Assembly: GCA_050697155.1 (NCBI GenBank)
Contig: JBOGZD010000003.1
Location: 1 to 57,326, forward strand
Source: JBOGZD01 sp050697155
GTDB lineage: Bacteria; Actinomycetota; Thermoleophilia; Solirubrobacterales; 70-9
Reading direction: 5' to 3'
DNA length: 57,326 bases
Both the position numbers and the translations under genes were made by a program. How positions within the stretch are numbered: the stretch's first letter is position 1; each line of letters starts with the position of its first letter. This document shows, in pieces, positions 16,934 to 25,461 of the stretch. The notes beneath the pieces were generated by a model, which was given only the letters and a program-made list of their open reading frames with translations, did not search any database and was not told the origin of the DNA.

Positions 16934-18301
16934 ATGGCTGACTCCTTCGACGTGATCGTGATCGGCGGCGGGCCCGGCGGCTATGTCGCTGCGATCCGCT
17001 CCGCCCAGCTCGGCAAGAAGACCGGGGTGGTCGAGAAGGACAAGCCGGGCGGGCGCTGCCTCAACTACGCCTGCATCCCGGCGAAGACGATGCTGCACAC
17101 CGCCGAGATCCTCGACCACGCCCAGAACAGCGCCGAGCTCGGAGTCAAGGTCAGCAAGGCGAGCCTCGACTGGAAGGCGCTCGCCGAGCGGCGGGCGAAG
17201 GTGTCCGAGACGCTCTCCGGCGGGGTGAAGATGCTCTGGGACAAGAACAAGGTCGAGCACATCGAGGGTGAGGCGTCGCTGACCACGGATGCGAATGTCG
17301 AGGTCGGCGGCACCACCTACGAGGCGGGCGCGGTCGTGCTCGCCACCGGCTCGGTCGAGCTGCCGATCCCCGGGGTCGAGTTCTCAGACCGCGTGCTCGA
17401 CACCTGGGGCGCGTGGTCGCTGCCCGAGCAGCCGAAGAGGCTCGCGGTCGTCGGCGCCGGCGCGTCGGGGTCGGAGATCGCCTCCGCCTACGTCCGCTAC
17501 GGGACCGAGGTGCTGCTGATCGAGATGCTCGACCAGATCCTGCCGCTCGAGGACAAGGACGTCGCCAAGATCGTCGACCGTCACTTCAAGAAGCAGGGAA
17601 TCGAGGTCTCCACCGGGACCAAGGTGGAGTCGGTCGAGCCCGCCGCGAAGTCGGTCAAGGTCAAGTACGGCGACCAGGAAGTCGAGGTCGACTACCTCGC
17701 CATCGCCGGCGGCAGAGCGCCCGACACCGCTGCGCTCGGGCTCGACGCAGCGAAGGTCGAGACCGAGGACGGCGGCCGGATCAAGATCGACGAGTACCAG
17801 CGCACCTCCAATCCGAAGGTGTTCGCGATCGGCGACCTGGTCCGCGGCCCGGCGCTCGCCCACAAGGCGATGGAGGAGGGCGTGGTCGCCGTGGAGACGA
17901 TCGCCGAGGTCTCCACCCATCCGATCGATCCGGACCTCGTTCCCGGCGCCACCTTCTGCGAGCCGCAGGTGGCGAGCGTCGGGATGACCGAGCAGGAGGC
18001 CAAGGACGCCGGCAAGGACGTCAAGGTCGGGCGGTTCAAGCTCGGCGCCGTCGGCGCCGGGACCGTCTACGACGACCGCGAGGGGATCGTCAAGATCGTC
18101 GCCGACTCCGAGTACGGCGAGATCCTCGGCGCCCACATCGTCGGCAACCGCGCCTGCGACATGATCAGCGAGTTCGTCGACACGATCGCGCTCGAGGGCG
18201 GCTACCAGGAGCTCGCCCGCATCGTCCACCCCCACCCGACGATCTCCGAGGCGGTCCTCGACGCCGCCCGCGCGGTCGACGGCTGGGCCACGCACCAGTA
18301 G
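16934..18301 (+). CDS. lpdA: dihydrolipoyl dehydrogenase (E3)
   Basis: Reoxidises the lipoyl groups of the 2-oxoacid dehydrogenase complexes with FAD and NAD+. 455 residues. VIGGGPGGYVAAIRSAQLG binds FAD. GGRCLNYACIPAKT carries the redox-active C-x4-C pair near residues 41-46. VVGAGASGSEIASAY binds NAD. The C-terminal interface has the catalytic His-Glu pair in HPHPTISEAV. TAGATT (16920-16925) is 8 nt before the ATG. The PDH-type E1/E2 genes follow 1.5 kb downstream and a second complex lies at 32.6 kb; one E3 may serve both. Confidence 0.95.
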   Translation: MADSFDVIVIGGGPGGYVAAIRSAQLGKKTGVVEKDKPGGRCLNYACIPAKTMLHTAEILDHAQNSAELGVKVSKASLDWKALAERRAKVSETLSGGVKMLWDKNKVEHIEGEASLTTDANVEVGGTTYEAGAVVLATGSVELPIPGVEFSDRVLDTWGAWSLPEQPKRLAVVGAGASGSEIASAYVRYGTEVLLIEMLDQILPLEDKDVAKIVDRHFKKQGIEVSTGTKVESVEPAAKSVKVKYGDQEVEVDYLAIAGGRAPDTAALGLDAAKVETEDGGRIKIDEYQRTSNPKVFAIGDLVRGPALAHKAMEEGVVAVETIAEVSTHPIDPDLVPGATFCEPQVASVGMTEQEAKDAGKDVKVGRFKLGAVGAGTVYDDREGIVKIVADSEYGEILGAHIVGNRACDMISEFVDTIALEGGYQELARIVHPHPTISEAVLDAARAVDGWATHQ

Positions 18302-18360
18302 TCGCTGGGCCCCTGACGCGGGGCTGAATCCGCCCTGCGGAGCTCCCGACCTTGGACGCC

Positions 18361-18399
18361 GTCCTGCTTTGTGCTCGCCTGAGGAGCACGGGGCAGGAC
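18361..18399 (+). terminator. hairpin after lpdA
   Basis: Nested inverted repeats GTCCTG (18361-18366)/CAGGAC (18394-18399) and GTGCTC (18371-18376)/GAGCAC (18384-18389). They form a two-part stem with a small internal loop, 60 nt after the lpdA stop. A terminator is the most economical reading. Confidence 0.5.
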
Positions 18400-18414
18400 A
18401 GCTCCGACAATCAG

Positions 18415-18446
18415 GCGCCTTATGCGTGCTAAACCCGATAAGGCGC
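18415..18446. repeat. 9-bp inverted repeat before the DsbA-like gene
   Basis: GCGCCTTAT (18415-18423) and ATAAGGCGC (18438-18446) are perfect arms 14 nt apart. They end 11 bp upstream of a TAAGCT box (18457-18462), so an operator over the -35 region is plausible. A second terminator hairpin is the alternative. Confidence 0.45.
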
Positions 18447-18471
18447 GACGGCGGATTAAGCTCGGGCGCCG

Positions 18472-19065
18472 GTGGAACGGCCCACCTTCTACTACGACCT
18501 CGGCTCGCCCTACGCCTACCTCGCCGCCGAGCGCGTGAACGCGCTGTTCACCGAGGTCGCCGGCGAGCCGCCGGAGTGGGAGCCGGTGCTGCTCGGCGGG
18601 TTGTTCAAGCGCTTCGGGCGGGACTCGTGGGCGCGCGGTCCCGAGCGCGACGAGGGGCTGCGCGAGTGCGAGCGGCGCGCCTCGGCCTACGGGCTGCCGC
18701 CGATCCGCTGGCCCGAGCCGTTTCCGGGCAACACCCTGTTCGCGATGCGGGTGGCGACCTTCGCCAAGGAGATCGGGCGCACGGTCTCGTTCTCGCTCGC
18801 CGCCTTCCGGCAGGCGTTCGCCGCCGGGCGCGACCTGAGCGAGGCCGACAACGTGCTGCTTGCCGCCGCCTCGTCGGAGCTCCACCCCCGCGCGCTGACC
18901 GCCGCGGTCGAGCGCGACGCGATCAAGCAGCGCCTGCGCGAGGCTACCGATCGCGCGGGAGACCTCGGCGTCGTGGGAGTTCCGAGCGTGGTCGTCGGCG
19001 AGACGGTGTTCTGGGGCGACGACCGGCTGGAGGAGGCGGCCTCGGCTGCCGCCGAGCCGGCCTAG
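18472..19065 (+). CDS. DsbA-family / 2-hydroxychromene-2-carboxylate isomerase-like protein
   Basis: 197 residues from GTG 18472, 9 nt after TAAGCT. FYYDLGSPYAYLAAER replaces the usual thioredoxin CxxC by S-P-Y, as in the HCCA isomerase and kappa-class GST-like branch of the DsbA family. The typical helical insertion and the VVGVPSVVVGETVFWGDDRL end (cis-Pro in GVPS) are present. It likely handles a glutathione- or mycothiol-type adduct, but the substrate is unknown. Its stop codon overlaps the stop of the convergent cupredoxin gene in a CTAG. Confidence 0.8.
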   Translation: MERPTFYYDLGSPYAYLAAERVNALFTEVAGEPPEWEPVLLGGLFKRFGRDSWARGPERDEGLRECERRASAYGLPPIRWPEPFPGNTLFAMRVATFAKEIGRTVSFSLAAFRQAFAAGRDLSEADNVLLAAASSELHPRALTAAVERDAIKQRLREATDRAGDLGVVGVPSVVVGETVFWGDDRLEEAASAAAEPA

Positions 19066-19739
19066 TAGGGACCGCCCGAGGGCGGCGCGCCGGACCCATC
19101 GCCGCCGGACGGCGACGACCCACCGGGCTTCGCCGCCGGCGACCAGTCCGAGGCGGCGGTCGGGTCGGCGGCGAGTCGCAGGCGGGCGCGGAAGGTGGAG
19201 CCCTTGCCGCCGAACCTGCCCTTGCTCGCGGTGGTGCCGTCGCGGACCAGCCTCCACTCGCCGCCCTTGCGGCGCTTGACATCGAAGACCTGGCCCTCGG
19301 CCGGCGACGAGGGCGCCCAGGTGACCCGGAGTCGCTTCTTGCCGCGCTTGGCCCGCTTCACGGTCGGCGCCACCCGGACGACGCCGCGCATGTCGACGGG
19401 GTGGACCTCGCAGAAGTAGTTGAAGGTGCCCGCCTCGAAGGCCCGCTCGCGAGCCTCGCCCGGGCCGAACCCGGGCGGGTTCACCGGCGTGCCGCCGTAG
19501 CTGCCGCTCAGGTCCCAGAGGCCGTGGTCCTCGGTCGCGGTATGCGGGACGAGCGGATCGGTATTGGTCCACCTGACCACGTCGCCGATCGCCCCCGAGA
19601 CGTCGGCGGGGGTGAAGCTGAGCCCACCGGTGAACGGGTTGCCGTTGGCGCCGACCTCGTGGGTGGTGGCGGACGCGGATCCGCCGAGCGCCAGCGCCAG
19701 CGACGCCGCCAAGCCGAGGACCGCCCCAACTGCCCGCAT
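19062..19739 (-). CDS. secreted cupredoxin (blue copper) protein
   Basis: 225 residues with a signal peptide (cleavage likely after SASA). The domain VVRWTNTDPLVPHTATEDH ... GTFNYFCEVHPVDMRG supplies the copper ligands His, Cys, His and Met of plastocyanin-like proteins. About 100 C-terminal residues form a basic, fibronectin-like stretch (RLRVTWAPSSPAEGQVF) and a Gly/Ser/Pro tail. Electron transfer or copper binding outside the membrane is inferred. I chose the ATG at 19737-19739 because TAAGCT (19747-19752, minus) stands exactly 7 nt before it; an in-frame ATG at 19766 is the alternative. Confidence 0.82.
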   Translation of the reverse strand: MRAVGAVLGLAASLALALGGSASATTHEVGANGNPFTGGLSFTPADVSGAIGDVVRWTNTDPLVPHTATEDHGLWDLSGSYGGTPVNPPGFGPGEARERAFEAGTFNYFCEVHPVDMRGVVRVAPTVKRAKRGKKRLRVTWAPSSPAEGQVFDVKRRKGGEWRLVRDGTTASKGRFGGKGSTFRARLRLAADPTAASDWSPAAKPGGSSPSGGDGSGAPPSGGPY

Positions 19740-19786
19740 GGCACTGAGCTTAGTCCTGACCGTCATCGCCCGGCGCAGGTACAAGC

Positions 19787-21076
19787 GTGGCGGGCGCCGT
19801 GAGCTATCGTCCGAAACAGGTGGCTGAGGAGACGCTGAAGACGCCGGAGGCCGAGGCCGCGGATGGCCGCGGCGCTCCCTCCCACGCCCTTCCCGACGCC
19901 GAGACCTGCCGCGAGCTGCTCGAGCTGATGGCGCTGATCCGCCGCTTCGAGGAGGAGGCCGGGCGGCAGTACCAGCGCGCGAAGGCCGGCGGCTTCCTGC
20001 ATCTCGGGATCGGCGAGGAGGCGACGATCGTCGGCACCACGTCGGCGATGCGCGACGACGACTACCTGATCGGCACCTACCGTACCCACGGCCACGCGAT
20101 CGCCCGCGGCACCGAGCCGAAGCGGGTGATGGCGGAGCTCTTCGGCCGCGTCGACGGGACATCGGGCGGGCGCGGGGGCTCGATGCACATCTTCGACCTC
20201 GAGAAGCGATTCATGGGGGGCTACGGAATCGTCGGCGGCAACCTCCCGCTCGCCGCTGGGCTCGGGCTCGCCTCCGACTACAAGGGCACCGACGAGGTGA
20301 CCGTCTGCATGTTCGGCGACGGCGCCTCGAACACCGGCAACTTCGGCGAGACGATGAACCTGGCGGCTCTCTGGCGCCTGCCGGTCGTCTTCATCCTCGA
20401 GAACAACCTCTACGGGATGGGCACCTCGGTCGAGCGCCACTCCGCGGTCACCGACTTCTCGAAGAAGTCCGAGGGGCTCGGGGTCCCCGGGGTGCGCGCC
20501 GACGGCATGGACGTGCTCGCGATGCGCGAGACGGTCGCCGAGCACCTGCGGATCGCGCGCGAGGACCGCCGGCCGACGATGGTCGAGGCCTTCACCTACC
20601 GCTACCGCGGCCATTCGGCCGCCGACCCCGAGGTCTACCGCGAGAAGCAGGAGGTCGAGGAGTGGCGCAAGAAGGACCCGGTAAAGACCTTCCGCGACCG
20701 GCTGCTGGCCGAGAACGTGCTCTCCGACGACGAAGTCGAGCAGATGCGCGACCGGGTCGAGCAGGTGGTCACCGAGGCGGTGGAGTTCGCCGACGCCTCC
20801 CCGGAGCCACCGCTCGAGTCGCTCTACGACCACCTCTACGTGCTCGGCGAGCAGGTCGGGGGCTGGTACGCGGTCGACGAGCGCACCCCTGAGACCCACC
20901 GCGGCGAGCGCGAGCGCGAGCACGCCGAGGGCGAGGTGCGCAAGCTCGCCGAGGCCGGCGCGGCCTACGCCGGCCAGGCGGCGAAGACCGGCCGTCGCGA
21001 CGGCGACGAGACCTCAGACCGCGACGGCGCGGACGCGCTCGAGGACACAGACGAGGAAGTCGAGGGCGCCGGGTGA
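19787..21076 (+). CDS. pdhA: pyruvate dehydrogenase-type E1 alpha subunit
   Basis: Thiamine diphosphate-dependent decarboxylation of a 2-oxoacid, probably pyruvate. 429 residues. The TPP motif runs from GDGASNTGNFGETMN to LENNLYGMGT. YRYRGHSAADP is the phosphorylation-loop signature typical of PDH alpha. A highly charged tail of about 70 residues after the normal end (EREREHAEGEVRK, then an Asp/Glu-rich end) is unusual. Start GTG 19787; GTG 19799 is possible. It overlaps the E1 beta gene by 4 nt. Confidence 0.9.
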   Translation: MAGAVSYRPKQVAEETLKTPEAEAADGRGAPSHALPDAETCRELLELMALIRRFEEEAGRQYQRAKAGGFLHLGIGEEATIVGTTSAMRDDDYLIGTYRTHGHAIARGTEPKRVMAELFGRVDGTSGGRGGSMHIFDLEKRFMGGYGIVGGNLPLAAGLGLASDYKGTDEVTVCMFGDGASNTGNFGETMNLAALWRLPVVFILENNLYGMGTSVERHSAVTDFSKKSEGLGVPGVRADGMDVLAMRETVAEHLRIAREDRRPTMVEAFTYRYRGHSAADPEVYREKQEVEEWRKKDPVKTFRDRLLAENVLSDDEVEQMRDRVEQVVTEAVEFADASPEPPLESLYDHLYVLGEQVGGWYAVDERTPETHRGEREREHAEGEVRKLAEAGAAYAGQAAKTGRRDGDETSDRDGADALEDTDEEVEGAG

Positions 21077-22077
21077 GCGTGGTGCGGATGCGCGAGGCGC
21101 TGCGCGACGCGCTCGCCGAGGAGATGCGCCACGACGAGTCGGTGTTCGTGATCGGAGAGGACGTTGCCGTCTTCCAGGGCGCGTTCAAGGTCACCGAGGG
21201 CCTGCTCGACGAGTTCGGCGAGCGGCGGGTCCGCGACACCCCGATCTCCGAGAACACGATCGTCGGCACCGGGGTGGGGGCTGCGATGGGCGGGCTGCGG
21301 CCGGTGGTCGAGCTGATGACGGTCAACTTCTCGCTGCTCGCCTTCGACCAGATCATCAACCACGCAGCAGCGATCCCGTACATGTTCGGCGGCCAGGTCA
21401 AGGTGCCGATGGTGATCCGGATGCCGGGCGGGGGCGGCCACCAGCTCGGGCCGACGCACTCGCACAGCTTCGAGGCGATGTACCTGCAGATCCCGGGGAT
21501 GCTGGTTGCCTGCCCGTCGACGCCCGCCGACGGCAAGAGCCTGCTGAAGGCGGCGATCCGCGACGACAACCCGGTCATCTTCGTCGAGCACGAGACCCTC
21601 TACGGGCTGCGGGGCGACGTCCCGGACACCGATGGCGACGGGGACGGCGACCACCTGATCCGGTTCGGCGAGGCGGCGATCCGCCGCGAGGGCTCCGACG
21701 TGACCCTGGTCGCCATCCTGCGGATGGCCCACGTCGCCGAGCAGGCGGCGAAGACGCTCTCCTCCGAGCACGACGTCGAGGCCGAGGTGATCGATCCCCG
21801 CACGCTGCGGCCGCTCGACCTCGACACGATCCTCGAGTCGGTGCGGAAGACCAACCGCTGCGTGGTGGTCGAGGAGGGCTGGCCGCATGGCGGGGTCGGC
21901 GCCAACCTCGCCAGCCTGATCACGGAGCAGGCGTTCGACCACCTCGACGCGCCGATCCAACGGGTCACCGGCGCGGATGTGCCGATGCCCTACTCGAAGC
22001 GGCTCGAGCAGGCCGCGATCCCGCACCCCGAGCACGTGATCAGCGCTGCGATGGCCGCCCTCGAGGGGTCGCTGTGA
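21073..22077 (+). CDS. pdhB: pyruvate dehydrogenase-type E1 beta subunit
   Basis: 334 residues from GTG 21073, overlapping the alpha stop (GTGA). VFVIGEDVAVFQGAFKVTEG, DTPISENTIVGTGVGAAM and MTVNFSLLAFDQIINHAA line the TPP site, and LRPLDLDTILESVRKTNR belongs to the C-terminal transketolase domain. It forms the alpha2-beta2 E1 with the preceding gene and feeds the E2 encoded 99 nt downstream. Confidence 0.93.
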   Translation: MSVVRMREALRDALAEEMRHDESVFVIGEDVAVFQGAFKVTEGLLDEFGERRVRDTPISENTIVGTGVGAAMGGLRPVVELMTVNFSLLAFDQIINHAAAIPYMFGGQVKVPMVIRMPGGGGHQLGPTHSHSFEAMYLQIPGMLVACPSTPADGKSLLKAAIRDDNPVIFVEHETLYGLRGDVPDTDGDGDGDHLIRFGEAAIRREGSDVTLVAILRMAHVAEQAAKTLSSEHDVEAEVIDPRTLRPLDLDTILESVRKTNRCVVVEEGWPHGGVGANLASLITEQAFDHLDAPIQRVTGADVPMPYSKRLEQAAIPHPEHVISAAMAALEGSL

Positions 22078-22176
22078 GCCCGCCGGCGACCATGCCGGCC
22101 CCGGACGCGGGAGCAGATCGAAACGAGCGCGGCGTAGTCGCGCGGGGGTGTTCCGGGCGGGAGCGGAGGAGCCGGC

Positions 22177-23526
22177 ATGCCTGATGACATCGTCATGCCG
22201 CGGCTGTCCGACTCGATGGAGGAGGGGACGATCCTCAAGTGGATGAAGTCGGTCGGCGACGAGGTCGCCCTCGGCGAGGAGCTGGTCGAGATCGAGACCG
22301 ACAAGGCGAACATGGTGTTCGAGGCCGACGCGGCGGGGACCTTGATCGAGATCATCGCCGAGGAGGGGGACACGCTGCCGATCGGCGAGGTGATCGCGCG
22401 GGTCGGAGAGGCCGGTGAGGCCCCCGCGGGCGGGGACGGCGCTTCTGATGAATCCGAGGCCGCGGGGGACGCCGGTGACATCGCCCGTCCGAGGCCGGGA
22501 TCGGCGGAGCCTCGGCCGGGCGACGTCACCGCCGTCCAGGAGCCTGAAGCGGCTGAGGCTCCGGCCGCTCCCCCTACCGAGCCGGCCCCGGCCGAGGGCG
22601 ACGGGCGGGTGAGGGCATCGCCGATCGCCCGCAGGATTGCGGGCGAGAAAGGTGTTGACCTGAGAGCGCTGCAGGGCTCGGGCCCTGCGGGGCGGATCAT
22701 CAAGGTTGACGTCGAGCGGGCCGTTGAGGCCGGGCCGGCCCCGGCGGCACCCCCCGCCGAAGCTCCGGCTCCCGCAGCGGCTCCGGCGGAGCCGACGCCG
22801 GGGGCCCGAGAGCGCCCGGAGACGGCGAAGGGGGAGACGCAGGTCGTCGAGCTGACCAAGCTCCAGCAGACGGTCGCGCGCCGGATGGCGGAGTCGAAGG
22901 CGACCGCGCCGCACTTCTATCTCCAGGCCGAGATCGACATGTCCCGGTGCGTGGCAGCCCGGGCGCAGATCAAGGCGGCGGCGGCAGAGGGCGACGTGGT
23001 GCCCTCGTTCAACGACATGGTGGTCAAGGCGTGCGCCGTCGCGCTGCGCGAGTTCCCGCGCGCCAACGGCGCCTATCGCGACGGCAAGCTCGAGCTCTAC
23101 TCGCGGATCAACGTCGGGGTCGCCGTCGCGGTCAAGGATCCGCCCGCGCTGGTCGTGCCGACGATCTTCGACACCGACCGCAAGGGCCTGCGCCAGATCG
23201 CCACCGAGGCGAAGGCGCTCGCGCAGCGGGTCCGCGATGGGACGGTCACCCCGCCGGAGCTCTCCGGCGGCACCTTCGCCGTTTCCAACCTCGGCATGTA
23301 CGGGATCTCCAACTTCCACGCGGTGATCAACCCGCCCCAGGCGGGCATCCTCGCCGTCGGTGCGATCACCGAGACCCCGGTCGTACGCGACGGCGAGACC
23401 ACCACCGCCCACGTGATGGGCGTCACCCTCGCCTGCGACCACCGGATCCTCTACGGCGCCGACGGCGCCGAGTTCCTCGGCCGGATCCGCGCGCTGCTCG
23501 AAGAGCCACTCGGCCTGGCCCTGTGA
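22177..23526 (+). CDS. pdhC: dihydrolipoamide acyltransferase (E2)
   Basis: 449 residues from ATG 22177 with GGAGGAG upstream. One lipoyl domain (1-80) with the lipoylated Lys in ETDKANM, a long Ala/Pro/Glu linker, an E3-binding domain near 145-185 (ASPIARRIAGEKGVDLRAL), a second Ala/Pro linker, and the acyltransferase domain. The active-site motif reads DHRILYGADGAEFL, with Tyr where many E2s have the Asp of DHRxxDG. I recall the same Tyr in cyanobacterial and plastid E2s, so it need not mean loss of activity. The His is kept. Confidence 0.9.
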   Translation: MPDDIVMPRLSDSMEEGTILKWMKSVGDEVALGEELVEIETDKANMVFEADAAGTLIEIIAEEGDTLPIGEVIARVGEAGEAPAGGDGASDESEAAGDAGDIARPRPGSAEPRPGDVTAVQEPEAAEAPAAPPTEPAPAEGDGRVRASPIARRIAGEKGVDLRALQGSGPAGRIIKVDVERAVEAGPAPAAPPAEAPAPAAAPAEPTPGARERPETAKGETQVVELTKLQQTVARRMAESKATAPHFYLQAEIDMSRCVAARAQIKAAAAEGDVVPSFNDMVVKACAVALREFPRANGAYRDGKLELYSRINVGVAVAVKDPPALVVPTIFDTDRKGLRQIATEAKALAQRVRDGTVTPPELSGGTFAVSNLGMYGISNFHAVINPPQAGILAVGAITETPVVRDGETTTAHVMGVTLACDHRILYGADGAEFLGRIRALLEEPLGLAL

Positions 23527-23550
23527 GCGAACCGAGCTAGCTCCCCGGCG

Positions 23551-24030
23551 ATGGCGGCAGGCGGACGGCCGATCGACCTTCCGCTCGAGAGCCTGCCGCC
23601 GATCGACGAGCACGCGGTCGAGATCGCCGCACCGGCAACGGACGCGTGGGAGGCCCTGGTGGACGTGGTCGGCGGGGCCTTCAGCAGCCCTGCCTCGGTG
23701 GCGCTCGCCCGGGCGCTGGGGTGTGCGGAGACCGAAACGGCGGGCGACCTGCGCCATCCAGGCGGGACCGTGCCCGGCTTCGTGGTCGCCCGCGTGATCC
23801 CGCCCGTCCTGCTCGCCCTGCTCGGCGCCCATCGCTTCTCGCGCTACGCGCTGGTCTTTCGCATCGACGACCTCGGCGAGGACCGCAGCCGACTCGGCGC
23901 CGAGACCAGGGCCGAGTTCCCGGGCGTGCGCGGTCGTATCTACCGGACGCTCGTTATCGGCACCCGCGGGCACGTCCTCGTCGTCAACCGGTTGCTGCGG
24001 GGGGTGCGGCGGCGCGCCGAGCGGGCCTGA
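23551..24030 (+). CDS. SRPBCC-like hypothetical protein
   Basis: 159 residues. HAVEIAAPATDAWEALVDVV near the start is the usual first strand and helix of START/SRPBCC ligand-binding proteins. It is followed by a membrane-like or hydrophobic cavity stretch (VARVIPPVLLALLGAHRFSRYAL) and RAEFPGVRGRIYRTLVIGTRGH. No active-site residues can be assigned. It lies between pdhC and the P450 gene and has no obvious functional tie to either. Confidence 0.65.
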   Translation: MAAGGRPIDLPLESLPPIDEHAVEIAAPATDAWEALVDVVGGAFSSPASVALARALGCAETETAGDLRHPGGTVPGFVVARVIPPVLLALLGAHRFSRYALVFRIDDLGEDRSRLGAETRAEFPGVRGRIYRTLVIGTRGHVLVVNRLLRGVRRRAERA

Positions 24031-24040
24031 GACGGCTACC

Positions 24041-24066
24041 GCCTGTGTGCGCATCGTCACACAGGC
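24041..24066 (+). terminator. hairpin between the SRPBCC-like and P450 genes
   Basis: GCCTGTGTG (24041-24049) and CACACAGGC (24058-24066) are perfect 9-bp arms with an 8-nt loop, 10 nt after the upstream stop. A terminator for the pdh-side transcript is likely; an operator for the P450 is possible. Confidence 0.5.
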
Positions 24067-24120
24067 ACCGCATTCCGAGGAGGAAGCTGCAATCAGGACA
24101 GCGATCAGGAGGCGAGCTTC

Positions 24121-25461
24121 GTGAGCCGTGCCGGCCTTCCCCCAGGGCCGCCCTACCCCGCCTTGATCCAGGGCATCGGGTTCTGGACGCGTCCGCTGGC
24201 CTTCTTCGAGCGGTGCCGGGAGCGCTACGGGAAGCGGTTCACGATCCGGCTGCCGCTCGCGCCGCCTTTCGTGATGATCTGCGACCCGGCCGCGGTGAAG
24301 CAGATCTACACGGCGCCGCCCGACGTCCTGCACCCGGGCGAGGGGGCGAAGGTTCTGGAGCCGGTGGTGGGCGCGAACTCGGTGATCCTGCTCGACGAGG
24401 ACGCGCACATGGAGCAACGCAAGCTGATGCTCCCCGCCTTCCACGGCGAGAAGATGGAGCGGCTACGCGGTCTCGTCGCCGAGGTCGCCGAGCGGGAGGT
24501 CGAGAGCTGGCCGCGCGGCGAGCCGATCGAGCTCCACCCACTGATGCAGCGGCTGACGATGGAGATCATCCTCCGCGCCGTCTTCGGCCTCGACCCCGGC
24601 GAGCGCCTCGACGAGGTCCGCGGGCTGCTCACCGCTCAGCTCGCCTTCGGCGACCGCCCGATCAGCCTGGCGCCCCCCGAGCCCGACGGTCTCGCCTACC
24701 GCGTGCTCGAGCGGGTGGGGCCGTTCGCGAAGTACGCCCGCCTGCAGGAGCAGAGCGACGCGCTGCTGTTCGAGCTGATCGACGAGCGCCGGCGGGAGCA
24801 GGCCGATCGCGACGACGTGCTCGCGATGCTGCTCGAGGCGCGCCACGAGGACGGCACCCCGATGTCGGCGCAGGAGCTTCGCGACGAGTTGATGACGCTG
24901 CTCGTCGCCGGGCACGAGACGACCGCGACCACGCTCGCCTGGGCGTTCGAGCGCCTGGCGCGCACGCCCGAGGTCCTCGGGCGCTTGGTCGAGGAGATCG
25001 ACGCCGAAGAGGAGAACGGCTACCTGACCGCGACGATCCAGGAGACGCTGCGACACCGGCCGGTGCTCCCGAACACCGCCCCGCGCCTGGTAAAGCAACC
25101 CGTCGAGATCGGCGGCTGGACCTACCCACCGGACGTCTGCGTGGTCGCAAACGCCTACCTCGTCCACCACGACCCGGACCTCTACCCCGACCCCTACGCG
25201 TTCCGCCCGGAGCGATTCCTCGACGAGCCGCCCGGCACCTACACCTGGATCCCGTTCGGCGGCGGGCGCCGGCGCTGCCTCGGGGCGAGCTTCGCGATGC
25301 TCGAGATGAAGCTGGTGGTCCCCGCCGTGCTGCGCGCGTGTGAGTTGCGAGGCGCTAGTGACGGGGGCGAGCTCGCCCGCCGGCGAAACATCACGATCCG
25401 GCCGGGCGCGGGCGCGCGCGTCACCCTCGACGAGCGCGTGCGGGAGGCGGTGGCGGCGTGA
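24121..25461 (+). CDS. cytochrome P450
   Basis: 446-residue monooxygenase from GTG 24121 with AGGAGG 9 nt upstream. The I-helix motif AGHETTATT, the K-helix ETLR (E-x-x-R) and the haem loop FGGGRRRCLG with the Cys ligand near 386 are complete. LPPGPPYPALIQG at the start recalls P450s with a proline-rich hinge, but there is no membrane anchor. Substrate unknown; no dedicated ferredoxin lies beside it. Its stop overlaps the adenylate cyclase start by 4 nt, an uncommon pairing. Confidence 0.92.
   Translation: MSRAGLPPGPPYPALIQGIGFWTRPLAFFERCRERYGKRFTIRLPLAPPFVMICDPAAVKQIYTAPPDVLHPGEGAKVLEPVVGANSVILLDEDAHMEQRKLMLPAFHGEKMERLRGLVAEVAEREVESWPRGEPIELHPLMQRLTMEIILRAVFGLDPGERLDEVRGLLTAQLAFGDRPISLAPPEPDGLAYRVLERVGPFAKYARLQEQSDALLFELIDERRREQADRDDVLAMLLEARHEDGTPMSAQELRDELMTLLVAGHETTATTLAWAFERLARTPEVLGRLVEEIDAEEENGYLTATIQETLRHRPVLPNTAPRLVKQPVEIGGWTYPPDVCVVANAYLVHHDPDLYPDPYAFRPERFLDEPPGTYTWIPFGGGRRRCLGASFAMLEMKLVVPAVLRACELRGASDGGELARRRNITIRPGAGARVTLDERVREAVAA

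Noticed and set aside
20965..24444. A 1159-codon open frame on the minus strand, and similar long frames such as 6359-8821 minus
   Set aside because: They lie antisense to pdhB/pdhC or purH, which have clear family motifs and proper codon bias. In DNA this GC-rich, antisense frames stay open by chance; their translations are low-complexity Arg/Gly/Asp/His-rich.
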